Assembly: GCF_026914185.1 (NCBI RefSeq)
Contig: NC_070571.1
Location: forward strand, 4,030,001 to 4,094,000
Length of the DNA: 64,000 nt
DNA from: Puccinia triticina
Taxonomy: Eukaryota; Basidiomycota; Pucciniomycetes; Pucciniales; Pucciniaceae
Direction: 5' to 3'
How positions within the stretch are numbered: the first letter of the stretch is position 1; each line of letters opens with the position of its first letter. Of the stretch, positions 32,428-42,677 are shown one piece after another. The notes beneath the pieces were generated by a model. That model was not told the origin of the DNA. It worked only from the letters and a program-made list of their open reading frames with translations, and searched no databases. Position numbers and translations under genes: made by a program.

Positions 32428-32858
32428 CAACAGTGGGCCAGCTACGCTAACCGTAGCGTAGCGGAATTCCAGAATTGCACCGCCTCCACACTAACGCAGC
32501 GCGCACAGGGTGCGCAGCTAATTTAGCTGTTAGCGTAGCATTACCGCAGATGGGAGAAATTGCGCTAACGCGACACACAGAGAAAGAGCGCGCGCTACGC
32601 TGCGCTACAGGGCTTTTAGCGGTACCAAAGGCCTTTTTTCCCGCTAAAAGTGCTGTAGCGCAGCGTAGCGTAGCTTAGCGACTGTAGCGGCGCGCTAAAG
32701 CTAACAAAGGATTGGCGTGCTGTTAGCGCCGCTGAAAATTAGCGCAGCGTAGCGGCGCTAACAGCGCGCTAACGCTATTCAAAATTGGTGGGCGCTTTTT
32801 GCCGCTACGCTAATGCGTAGCGCTGAAATAGCGTAGTGTAGCATAGCGGCCCACCGTT
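32428..32858. mobile_element. hAT-type MITE packed with TAGCG motifs
   Basis: Exact 8-bp direct repeats GCAAGCAT (32420-32427 and 32859-32866) flank a 431-bp segment with inverted ends CAACAGTGGGCC and GGCCCACCGTT. Nearly the whole interior is made of TAGCG/CGCTA pentamers in both orientations (for example CGTAGCGTAGCGG, CTACGCTGCGCTA). An 8-bp duplication points to hAT. No coding capacity. Confidence 0.75.
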
Positions 32859-32866
32859 GCAAGCAT

Positions 32867-33959
32867 TGGCTTATTAACGTACGGGGGTGCATTAGTTAGT
32901 TGAGGAGAGATCTCAGTTGGCAATCTGCGAGCATTTTTTCTTCCCAATCCCAATAGAAAGTGTTTTTGATACTCCATTGATCAGATCAACTGGGTCTTCT
33001 CTGATGATGTAAACAGCCTATGTTGGCTTGCCGTTGATAGGTCCCAACTGTTGGCTGGCGGGGGCCTGATTGGATATAATTACGGTCTTGTCTATTTATT
33101 TCTTTCTCTTGATGGGATTGTTTGTTACCCGCCTCTGCTGCATCAAAGATACATACATAGATCAATGAATAGAACAGGTTTGTGGAGATCTAGGTGACAC
33201 CTGATACCAAGTGCAAGCAAGATTTACTGAGTGATTGCTCCCCACCCCCTAAATAGCATTGAATGTGAGGGATGCTGACTTGCTAATCAGCATAAGCATC
33301 CTTGCTGCCATCACCACTCTGGAACCAGAAACCACCACCAAAGGGGAAAAGGTTGTTAGTGTCATCAACCTCATCAATTCAAGCCGGACAATTTGACAAG
33401 ATGTGGGCATGTCTGATATGTTTGCAGGAGATACTTGGGTCTCTCCAATCAACATGCTGCGGGCCATGGAGATACACCAGGGGAGAAAGTGTGGCACTCT
33501 CTAGAGAGTGCCAGACCGTAACTTTATCTTTGACTTGGTCAGAAGTCAGTTCAATGTGGGTGGGCAACTTGTGTTCAACTTTGTTGGTGAGCTTATTAGC
33601 AACTATTGTATAAGAAAATGATGAGTTCAGTGCAACTCATCTGTAACTCCTGATAGTATCAGTTTGGATTTTATTCTATCCTTCAGGCATCTGGATTTGA
33701 AGATAAGTCATGATGACTGCCAGATACTTACCTAAACTTGTCTGATTCTGTCCTCATTACAGGCCATTTGCGTGATTTGTGAAGATTTTTTTTGGCTTCC
33801 TCATGGACCATATTAAGCCACCTTATTCACATGAGCTATTTAGATGCAGATGTGAATTATCTGGTTTCTCCCTATGACCCATATTGTTTGTCTCCTAGTG
33901 GTTTCCTGCAGCTGTTACTTGACCCTGATGACCTGGAGAGTGGGTGATGGTGCCCATTC
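32867..33959. other. Gene-free stretch
   Basis: No supported gene; short overlapping ORFs around 33249-33613 have no recognisable domain. Confidence 0.4.
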
Positions 33960-35640
33960 AGGGGATTGGGGAATCCTCTTGGTGGCATGGTTGTACTTGC
34001 CGTTGAGGAGACACACCCCCTTTGATGGCCAATACAGCCCAGCCATCAAAGGGAGTTGCCCCCTAGTTGCATACTACATGTCCACCTGTGACATAGGCCA
34101 GCAATTTCACATGAAGATCCTGTGCAACATTGTCACCCTGATGTTCGCCCAAACATCAGGGTGACATTCATGGCCAGGTTGTACCCGCCATCAAGAGGAG
34201 TTGATGGCGAGTAAAACTTGGCCATTGATTTGGATGCAGACTCCCTTTGATGGCCGGTTTCCACTGGCCATTGAAGGGAGTACACACCCTGTTTGATGGC
34301 TGTTGAAACCCAGCCATCAAAGGGCTTCAATGGCTGAGTTGTAACAGTCATCAAACAGATGTTTTACTTCCTTTGATGTCCAGTGCAACCGGGCTATCAA
34401 AGGGAGGCTGCCTTCATTAATTTTCCGCGCTGTACCAGCCATTGCGGGAAGTTCATACTCCCTTCAATTGCTGGGCTGCAGCGGCCATCAAAAGGAGTAC
34501 ACACTCCCTTTTCGCTGGTACAACTCTGCCATCAAAGGGAGTGGAGGAGTGGAAAATTCTCTTGATGGCAGGGCTGTACCCGTCATTGAGGAGACACCCT
34601 CCCTTTGATGGCAAGTAAAACCCGGCCATAAAAGGGATTTGCCTGCTAGTTTCATCCTACAGGTCTATCCGTGACATAGGCCATCAATGTCACATTAAGA
34701 TCCTGCTCGAAATTGTCACCCTCATGTTTGCCCAAACATCAGGGTGACATTCATGGCCAGGTTGTACCTGCCATCAAGAGGAGTTGATGGCGGGTATAAC
34801 TTGGCCATCGGAGGCAGACTCCCTTTGATGGCCAGGTTGTACTGGCCATCAAAGGGAGTACACACCCTTTTCAATTTCTGTCACAACTCAACCATCTAAG
34901 GGCTTTGATGGCCGAGTTGTAACAGCCATCAAACTAATTTTGAACTCGCTTCAATGTCCAGTGAAAAACAGCTATTGAAGGGATTCTGCATCCAATTTCT
35001 GAGCTATACCAGCCATTGGGGGGATCTAACACTCTCTTTGATTGATAGGCTGTATCTGCCATCAAAAGGAGTACACTCTCCCTTTGATGGCTGGTGCCAC
35101 TCTTCCATCAAAGGGAGTAGGGGGAGTGGGAAATCCTCTTGATGGCTGGGTTGTACCAGCCATTGAGGAGACACAATCACTTTGATGGCCAGTAAAAACT
35201 GGACATTGAAGGGAGTTTCCCACTAGCTGCATCCTACAGGTCCAAGTGTGAAGTAGGCCAGAAATTTCACAAGATACTGTTCAACCATTTTCACCCTGAA
35301 GTTTGCCCAAATTTGAGGGTGAAATTCATTTGCAAGTTGTAATTGCCATCAAGAGGAGTTGAAAATCCCATCAATGACTGGTATAAATCAGCCATCATAA
35401 GCAGGTTGCATCCAATTAACCAGCGCTCTGTACCATCCATGATGAGAAATTCACACTTCCTTCATTGGCTGGGTTGTAGCAGCTATTGAGGGGAGTACAC
35501 ACTCCCTTAGAATGCTGTTACAACTCTGCCATTAAAAAGAGTGCACACTCCTCTTGATGGCAGGTTTGTGTTGGCCATTGAGGAGACACTCCCTCAAATT
35601 GCCAGTACAACCCTGGCATCAAAACTCTGTCAAATGAGGC
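33960..35640. repeat. Satellite of hairpins, period about 580 bp
   Basis: Dense array of inverted pairs CCCTTTGATGGC ... GCCATCAAAGGG(AG) separated by about 10-25 nt (often GGTTGTAC or AGTA), alternating with CTCTTGATGG variants. A higher-order unit recurs about three times: the block GTGACATAGGCCA...AAACATCAGGGTGACATTCA starts near 34087, 34670 and 35245, spacing about 575-585 bp, with the third copy most diverged. ORFs inside are by-products. Confidence 0.85.
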
Positions 35641-36004
35641 TGGTAACAATAGTGATTCCAAGACCACACTTGTTCACGCACTTCATAACCTAAGGTGCAA
35701 TCCTAGATAAGGTAGCCACTACTCAGGTCTGGTGATGATTAACTGTTGAACTGTGGAGCCCAGGGGATCATGAGTTTCCAGTGGTCAGGCAATTTGAAAA
35801 ATTGATGCTAATTACATGACATTTGAACAATGTTTGGCCTGAACACAATTTTTGCAACACGCCAGACAGGTAAGAGATGATTATGGTGTATTCCACCTCC
35901 TCCTTGAGGTCTATCTCACAGAGAAGTTGGATTGTACCACCCTGAAATGATAACCAGGAGATGCATACATCTTGAGGTCCCCTTGTGGCTTGATCAGTTG
36001 AGCC
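35641..36004. other. Gene-free stretch
   Basis: Nothing recognised between the hairpin satellite and the GGTACC-type repeat. Confidence 0.4.
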
Positions 36005-36190
36005 TAGAGATGGCCTTGCGGTACCAGTTTGGGGGTACCTGGTACCGCCTGGAGGGTACCCTCTGGTGCGCTGGCAAACCAGCCCAGAGGTACCAGGTGC
36101 CTGCTTTGGGGGGAAAAAACTGAAGACACCCGGGTGTACCGCTGGTGTACCGTTGGCGCACCTGCCCGGCCAGAGGTCCCCGGTGTACTC
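36005..36190. repeat. GGTACC-type MITE family member (diverged)
   Basis: Starts TAGAGATGGCCTTGCGGTACC, the same first bases as the MITE at 1781, and is rich in GGTACC and its inverted partners (GGGGGTACCTGGTACC, CCAGAGGTACCAGG). The right end is unclear. Confidence 0.5.
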
Positions 36191-36251
36191 CAGGACCCCC
36201 AATCAATAAACTGCTTTTCCAAGGAGTTCAGACATTGTGTGTATGCACATA

Positions 36252-36320
36252 CAGATGATTTTTTTTTTTTTAAAGTGTAATTTCGCCTTTGGCATTGCAC
36301 ACTATGGATATGATGTTGTC
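36252..36320 (-). mobile_element. 5'-truncated LINE 3' end with poly(A)
   Basis: A T run (poly-A on the minus strand) followed by AAAGTG(T)AATTTCGCC and GGCATTGCACACTATG. This matches the sequence next to the poly(T) at 57479 (AAGTGAAATTTGGCC, GGCATTGCTCACTATG), the 3' end of the LINE at 57.5-60.7 kb. It is therefore a very short truncated copy of the same or a related LINE family. Confidence 0.6.
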
Positions 36321-37000
36321 TACACCACGGCGCGGCCCCAAACGCAGTCTGACGTGGGAGCCAGCGTGGGGCCAACCTCCCCGCTTCCCCCCCCCCCCCC
36401 CCCAGCGTTTTTGGTGTGCCATGCAGTGGGAAGTCGCGGGAGCCGCGGTTGGCACGCCTCCCCACGCGGATCCCATGTGCGCGCCTGCGGTTGGGCAAAT
36501 AACGGACAGTGGCCCGCCGTGGGCTAATTTTCTGATGTGGGCCTTGCATCGGCCCCTCCCCAGGGCCGCACGTGGGGGAATGCCATCAGGGTCCCGTGAG
36601 TTGGCCGTCGGCACCGACCTTGAGCACCTGCCGTTGAGCCAAACGCAAAGTGGGCCCCGGGTCAAGCTTTTTTTTAAAAAAGAAGGGGCTATTTGATGGC
36701 TCAAAACCGCCGGATTCAGGGTTTGGGCGGTTTTTTTTGAGAAAAGATTGAAAGACCGCCGGATCCCTCTTGGGAAGACCGGCGGATGATAAATTTGAAT
36801 AAAAAACTAATTACATATCTTGAAAGGGTAACATTTGGAAAAAAATACCTTGTTGACAGCACAGATGGAGAGGAAAGGAAGGAAGGAAACACCGGGTGGA
36901 ATGGGAAAATAAATGGAAAAAACCATGAGAGAGGAAAAAGAAAGAACATAATGCGGTTCTGTTGACCAACGGATTTTGGAGGATACAAAAAAAAACATTA
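36321..37000. other. Gene-free stretch with homopolymers
   Basis: GC-rich segment with a C run of about 16 at 36390, then AT-rich DNA. No supported gene; overlapping ORFs at 36004-36704 are compositional. Confidence 0.4.
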
Positions 37001-38551
37001 CTATTGAATGATTGAAGGGGTCACTCCAGTGTTCACCAAAGCTTGGACCTCTTCAAGTTTTGGCGCGGTGAAGTCACTGTTGCCCATGTTCTTGTACTCG
37101 TATTTGTGAGAAAACAGCTCAAAGTCTTTGTTCAAGACAATTAGGATCAAGTGGCTTCAGATGAAAATTAATTTCAGCTAAGGAGATGTCAGAGATTTAA
37201 GGGTTAAACACTTACTGTTCTTGGAATGCAGCCAATGATCCTTGCAGAATACCTAAACGCTCATCAATCTCCAACCATTGCGAGTTGTTCCTGTTTTTGT
37301 GCACGTAAAAATAGACCATGACGAGTTGGCAATAGCACATCCAAGCTCGCATCAAGAAATTTGTTTGGCATTGCTCCACAATCTGCGCCTCAGTTAGCTT
37401 ATGTCCCTTTGCTGGTAACTCGTTGTATATCTAAAAATGCAACATATTTAAACATGTACATAATTATAATTGAAGTCTGAGAATATTAAATAGTGGACTT
37501 ACTGATGTTAGCAAAGCCCGGCAATTAGGAACGGGGCCAGTAATTTTCATCTTCTTAGTCTCAAGGGTATTTGCCATAAGCTAGCAAATACAAAAAAGAA
37601 CTGAGTGTGGTTTGTTGGATGAAACACTCCACAAAAATACTTACCAGTTCACAAAGGTTGCTCCGTCAATACATCAGGAGGTCCCCCATGGCGTCACGAT
37701 AATCCAAAAGCCCTGTCGGAGTTTCTTGGATATGCGGCGGCGCGAGATGATCTTCCTTCCATTTGCTAGGCTGTCGGTCAACGGCTTCCTAAAGGGGAGA
37801 AATCAGAATTGGATGAATACAAAAGAAAGAAAGAAAAACTCACAAGCAATAAGAAGTGTAATGTCTTTGGGAGAGCCCCATTGTTGTTTGGGTTGTTAGA
37901 GTAAGCTTCAAGGGTTGGCTTAAGCAAAAGCATCCGGGCGGTGTTTTGGACAAATTCCCAAAAAGGGGATTGATAATCAATATTGTCAATAAGATGTTAT
38001 GTTGAAGCTAAACCAGACAAGATTGAAAAAGGATAACTTACCTTAGCAGTTTGATCATATTCATGGGACGCAGGCTGTTCAGAATGGCTGGCGCCAATAG
38101 CCCCAATTTGGTGATAGGCACCGTTAGCAAAGATAATTGCCACGTCACATTTATCAGTAACATACTTGGGAAAGACAAGTAAAAACAGACATATCAGTCT
38201 TACGGTTTAATTGCATTAATAGATTGACTAAAGATAAAGCCAAGAAAACATTACCTTGCTTGCAACAAGAGCAATCTTCAAATGATCGGGGTCGGGGTTC
38301 AGTTCAGCTTGAAGTTGCGTGCATACTTGCTGGATTGTATCAGTGGGATTAAAAGAGGCCAATGGGGCGGCCATGTCAACATCGCGGGTACTATTTCTGT
38401 TGAAATTGAAGAGATCAGTCGGGTTGGTTGGCTTGTATTCATCGGAGTTGTTTTGATTGCCAGTGGGTGAGGGTGGTTCTTCATGAGAGCCCGGAAGGTA
38501 GGAATTATCGCCAAAATCTCCTTGGAGAATTTCATTGATGTTCAGTGGCAT
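37001..38551 (-). pseudogene. Seven-exon gene, unknown family, two lesions
   Basis: Exons: 38551-38255, 38164-38042, 37969-37844, 37788-37645, 37580-37503, 37430-37216, 37154-37001; introns 55-90 nt, with donors GTAATG, GTAAGT (four) and GTGAGT. Joined they give 378 codons in frame, from MPLNINEILQ to NTGVTPSIIQ-stop. Most exons are too short to appear as ORFs. Readable blocks include CDVAIIFANGAYHQIGAIGA, SPFWEFVQNTARMLLLKP, KMKITGPVPNCRALL and FLMRAWMCYCQLVMVYFYVH. No signal peptide, and I do not recognise the family. Two defects: TGA at 37666-37668 (codon 223, between LLMY and RSNLCEL), and an AA instead of AG at the 3' end of intron 2 (next to 37969). Both are single-base changes, so it is either a young pseudogene or carries assembly errors. 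Confidence 0.6.
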
Positions 38552-39046
38552 CACTGCATTGATGAAGGGGGAGGGTTGAAAAAAGAAAGGGATCAAGCAA
38601 TCACCAAGAGAAGATGTTTGGTGGGGGAGTGAGGATCAAGGTCTGAGTGGAAGTTTGTGATTGCTTGTCTGGGTCGATTGAAGGTTTATAAGGAGGAAAA
38701 AACTGAAAGAATTGGTAAAGGGCATGGTCAGTTAGAGGTACAGGTCAAAAAAATTGGCTAAGTCATCCAATCTTTTGATTGACCTCACAGTTGAGCCACA
38801 AGCATCCCGATCATCAAAAAAAGTGTCAAGAACAAGTTGCACAGTAGAAAAATCAAGGAAAATTACCCACTTGCCAAGATGGACCTCGGTTTTAGATGTA
38901 AGCCTGCCTTCCATGATTTTCAGAGACAGAATGAAAAAAAAACTGACTTTTTATGAAGATTTTATGGAGAGGAACTTGACAGGATTGAAAAAGTATAAGT
39001 GCTGTTTATTTAGAGGAAGGGCAACAGCTAACTGCACTTGACATAC
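38552..39046. other. Upstream flank, no supported gene
   Basis: 5' flank of the gene starting at 38551. A minus-strand open stretch at 38732-38914 (GKWVIFLDFSTVQLVLDTFF) looks protein-like but has no connection I can prove to a neighbour. Confidence 0.35.
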
Positions 39047-39305
39047 CAAGAATGTTGGTCACCAAACGCAAAAGGAACTTCTGCCAAGTGCTGGCGTCAA
39101 GAGAATCCATCTGATTTCCCGCTCCAACTGCCCCTTTGTCAATTACATCTCCCAGGCCCATCTCAACCAGGAAATTTCCGGCTCCAATGGAAAACTGCTG
39201 CAAGCCCTTGACCCCTATTGCAAGCCCCTCCTCTTTTGGATCTGCAAGCCCAAGGACAAAATCAAGAGCTGCGTCAGCGGCTTGCACCGCTCTGACCCCT
39301 CCCAC
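39047..39305 (-). other. Candidate exon of an unrecognised gene
   Basis: Minus-strand open stretch rich in Gly/Ala/Val (AADAALDFVLGLADPK, GNFLVEMGLGDVIDKG, DSLDASTWQKFLLRLVTNIL) ends at a strong donor GTATGT (39046-39041). Codon content and the donor suggest a real exon. I could not place the neighbouring exons. Confidence 0.35.
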
Positions 39306-39364
39306 AGTTCTTGCAGTTGCAGTTTTGTTTTTGTTGGTTCTTTATGCAATTAAGCTTGTTTTGT

Positions 39365-39529
39365 GCGGTAAAAAGTGGGGGGTACCCGCGGTACCCGCCA
39401 GGCAGTGTTGGGTGAAAAAGAGGTGTGGTACCTGGGTGTCACCACTGTGGCATTCCTTGCTGCAGACTTGGGAGGATTCTTGCCAGAGTATAGTGGATAC
39501 CCACAGCAGGTGCAAATTGACCATCTCTA
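39365..39529. repeat. GGTACC-type MITE family remnant (right end)
   Basis: GGGGGGTACCCGCGGTACCCGCC at the left and GGTGCAAATTGACCATCTCTA at the right; the latter is the terminal sequence of the hAT-type MITE family. The matching left terminus is not evident. Confidence 0.5.
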
Positions 39530-39588
39530 CCTCTTATCATTTGACCAAATGTTCCATTTTTGATTGTTCCTTACATCTTGAGATTCAG

Positions 39589-41956
39589 TCATGAAGAATT
39601 TACTTTCCTTTTCAAACCCTTCTTTATTTTATGCAAAAGTATTGAATGATGTACTGATTTAAAGTCATCCAGATGATGCTCGGAATAATATGAACAGACA
39701 AGGAATGTTGCAGATTCCATTCTTTTGGGATACGGATGATAATTAGAAAAGTGTTCAATGATCTCTAGTTGAACTTGTCCAAATATGTTGACTTGTTGGT
39801 TGGCAGGTTCCTCCCATGGGGCAAGCTTTTTTGGCCCTGCTTCCACAGGAACCAAGACAGTCAGACCATAGCTTGGGTTGATGATACTTTTGAGTAGCCA
39901 GTCAAGCAATTCTTTTCTTCTTTTGTTGGAAACTGTCTCTGATGTTTTCAAAATACGGAGGAGCCTGTTGTGAAAGAAATCCACTGCTTTTGCTAAACTT
40001 TTGAACCTTGGAGGTAATTGTGGCATTGGAATCAACTCCTTAGTGTCTCCGTACAAAATTCAAAGAATGAGTTTGTCTGAGTCAACTCCGTAGAGGTATG
40101 CTGCAATTCGTAACTTCGGATGAGCGGTCCTCAACATTAATGTTGTTTTACTTGCCTGCTTGTAATCTTCAAATTTGTTTTGGATTGATGATAGAATGTT
40201 GTCACTGGGTTGGTAATAGCAAAGTTTGTGGTCTGCATTGGCAGTTAAGACTGATCTGATTTCCAGAAATTCTAGACTTTCAGATTTTTGAATCAAAGTT
40301 TCCGGATTGTAATTAGAGGCTAGATATTGATTTGATTCAAATTGATTGATCCATATATATTTAAAAATTAATTTAATTCAGTGCAATCAAAAACATTAAA
40401 AGGTTTTAATCACTCCAACCACTTGCTTGAAATGAAACTTACTTGGATGGTGCTTCACAAACTCTGTGACTAGACTCAAGGTAATGGCTTTTAAGCTACA
40501 ATGTTTGCCGAAGTAATTTATCAATTGAGACTGAATAGGCCTGAAATAATGATCATTCCAATCAAAAGGCTTTGAAGTTGGACTATCAATCATCCCCATG
40601 ACTGGAGGGCTGATGGAAGGTGTAAAGATCTGTGCTTCCAACCAGCAAATCAACCTGTTGTGCTGTAACCTGTATGCATATAAGGGTAGGTTGGCCTGGT
40701 CTAGAATTCTCTCATGCAAATCATATATCCATGCTATTAAAATCTTGTATTGCGTATTGCTATTCGTGATGCTGAGATTTTTATTTGTTGAATGGTTTAT
40801 GAGGCGTAATTGCCTTTTCCGCGTTTGTGGTGATTGCCCCTTTGACTCCTGCATCACAATGGGTAATGTGCCGTGTGGTTCGACTTGGCGCACTTGGATA
40901 AAAGGTTTTGGGAGCTTACTTGATCGGGTCTTGAAGTGCTCATGGGCATGTGAGAGAAATATTGTTTGTAATCCCGTGTTTGAACTCATGTAGAGTTTAC
41001 TTGGCTCTTTGGGATTCTTCAAAATGTCATTAAACTCTTTATCGTGATGTATCGGCCAAGGAGCTGCACATGGGATCCAACACATCAGTTCGAGTGTTTC
41101 TTCCCACTCAGCTTATGGATCCTCTAAATACATACAAGTAGACTAACCTGAATATTGAACGGACGCACTTGAACCGGTCTCCGGGTTGGGCAGCGCAATT
41201 GTCATCTCATTGTTAAAGTGGCCCTGGTTCATCATTTTCCTGGCTGTGAAGATGAGAGATTGATGTCAATGAACGTACTTGACGGGATAAAAATTTATTT
41301 GACCCACAGCTAGCCAAAGGTCCTTCTTGGGACAGGGGATTAGCAGTAGGCAATAGCACCTCACGGTCGTGTATAAATTTTGTTCCATCTGGGCTCGCTG
41401 GGTAAGGATAATGTGGTATATTTGGAGACCAAGTGGTGGGTTCTGGTCCTGACGAGAAGAAAGATTTTGAATGCAAGGACTGGGGTGAACTGGCTGCGTT
41501 AAAGGCTTTGCTGATATCCGCGGAATGCGTAACTCTGTCAAGCACCATTGGGTTATCAATGGTCTTCCAAGCGTCTTCAGTCAAAGGTCCTTCTTGTAAC
41601 AATGTAGTAGTAGGCATTAGCACCTCATGGTCGGCTATTGATTGCATTCCATCTGGACTTGCCGGGTAAAGATCATGCGGAATATTTCAAGACCAAGTGG
41701 TGGGTTCTGGCCTTGACAAGGAGAAAAGGTTTGAATGTGAGGAGTGAAGTGAATGGGTTGGATGGAAGGCTCCGCCAACATCCGTGGAATACGTGACCCC
41801 ATCAAGTAAAATTGGGTCGTCAATGGTCTTCCATACGACTTTGGCTGACACAAGCTCGGGTGGCAACTGAAAGGCACCGCAAACTGTTTTCAAACCCCAG
41901 ACAAGAGCAAGGTAAATCAGGTAATACCGGCGCAGATGGATGCCAGGGATGGTCAT
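39589..41956 (-). pseudogene. Degenerate paralogue of the secreted two-domain protein
   Basis: Homologous over its whole length to the gene at 13226-15409: signal peptide (HLRRYYLIYLALVWGL, start ATG 41956), QLPPELVS, the Ser/Pro-rich part, NPKEPSKLYMSS, YKILIAWIYDLHERIL, then LLDWLLKSIINPSYGLTVL. Lesions: a TGA after PEPTTWS in exon 1; frame breaks between 41640 and 41690; loss of the intron-3 acceptor by a 4-bp deletion (copy 1 has CAAATCAGATG); and TGA at 40057-40059 where copy 1 has Arg (KQILRILY). Exon 1 carries an extra tandem copy of about 85 codons. The start of the chromovirus at 42277 lies 320 bp upstream. Confidence 0.85.
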
Positions 41957-42276
41957 TTTGTGATACATCAAGTCCGGCAAATTTTGCATGTCAAACCAGG
42001 TTCGAGGAGCACCCTTTAATATAAACATGCACAGTGGGTTCGGTAGCCTCCAGAGAGCTCCAAAGCAACACAAAACGCAAAGATGTATGTATGAAAACCA
42101 AATTTGTTCATTATACTTGAGGAACCCGTGGGGATCAAAGTGTCCATGGATCACTCAAGTGAAACACCGGATCCGAGAGAAACGGAGCGCACTGCGGTTG
42201 GAAAATGCTGACTGAAACATTAAATCAGTATACATACACCCTACCTCCTGAAATAGGGTGGTAAGGGGACGCCGTG

Positions 42277-42677
42277 TGTGAGGGCCCACCTAATACTCTT
42301 ACTTCTTGAGTGGCTATGAACAAAGTTCAAGAGAACCCGTCGCCTATTTTCAGATGTATTAGAGGTAGTCTATCTTTGAAGCGAAGAATAGACTCTTGAA
42401 AGGAGTTTTAATAGAGGTTGAGATTACGCGACTGGAATGATAATGATAACAAAGAACAAAGAATATCGCAATGAGGAAAAAGAAAAGGGGAAACAACGGA
42501 ATGAAAGACAACCGGGTTTATAACAATACACTCAGACCCTCAGATAAAACCTTCACAATCAAAGAAAGGAAAAAAGTTGTAAAAGATATTAATGATTCTT
42601 AGCATAATAAGGACCATTCTCCAATCATTAATCAGCTTCATCTTTGCATGATTATCAGTAACAAAGAAAACGTTACA
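42277..42677 (-). repeat. 3' LTR of chromovirus II
   Basis: 401 bp. In element orientation it begins TGTAACG and ends CCCTCACA. Its first bases supply the TAA stop of pol (42673-42675). Confidence 0.95.
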
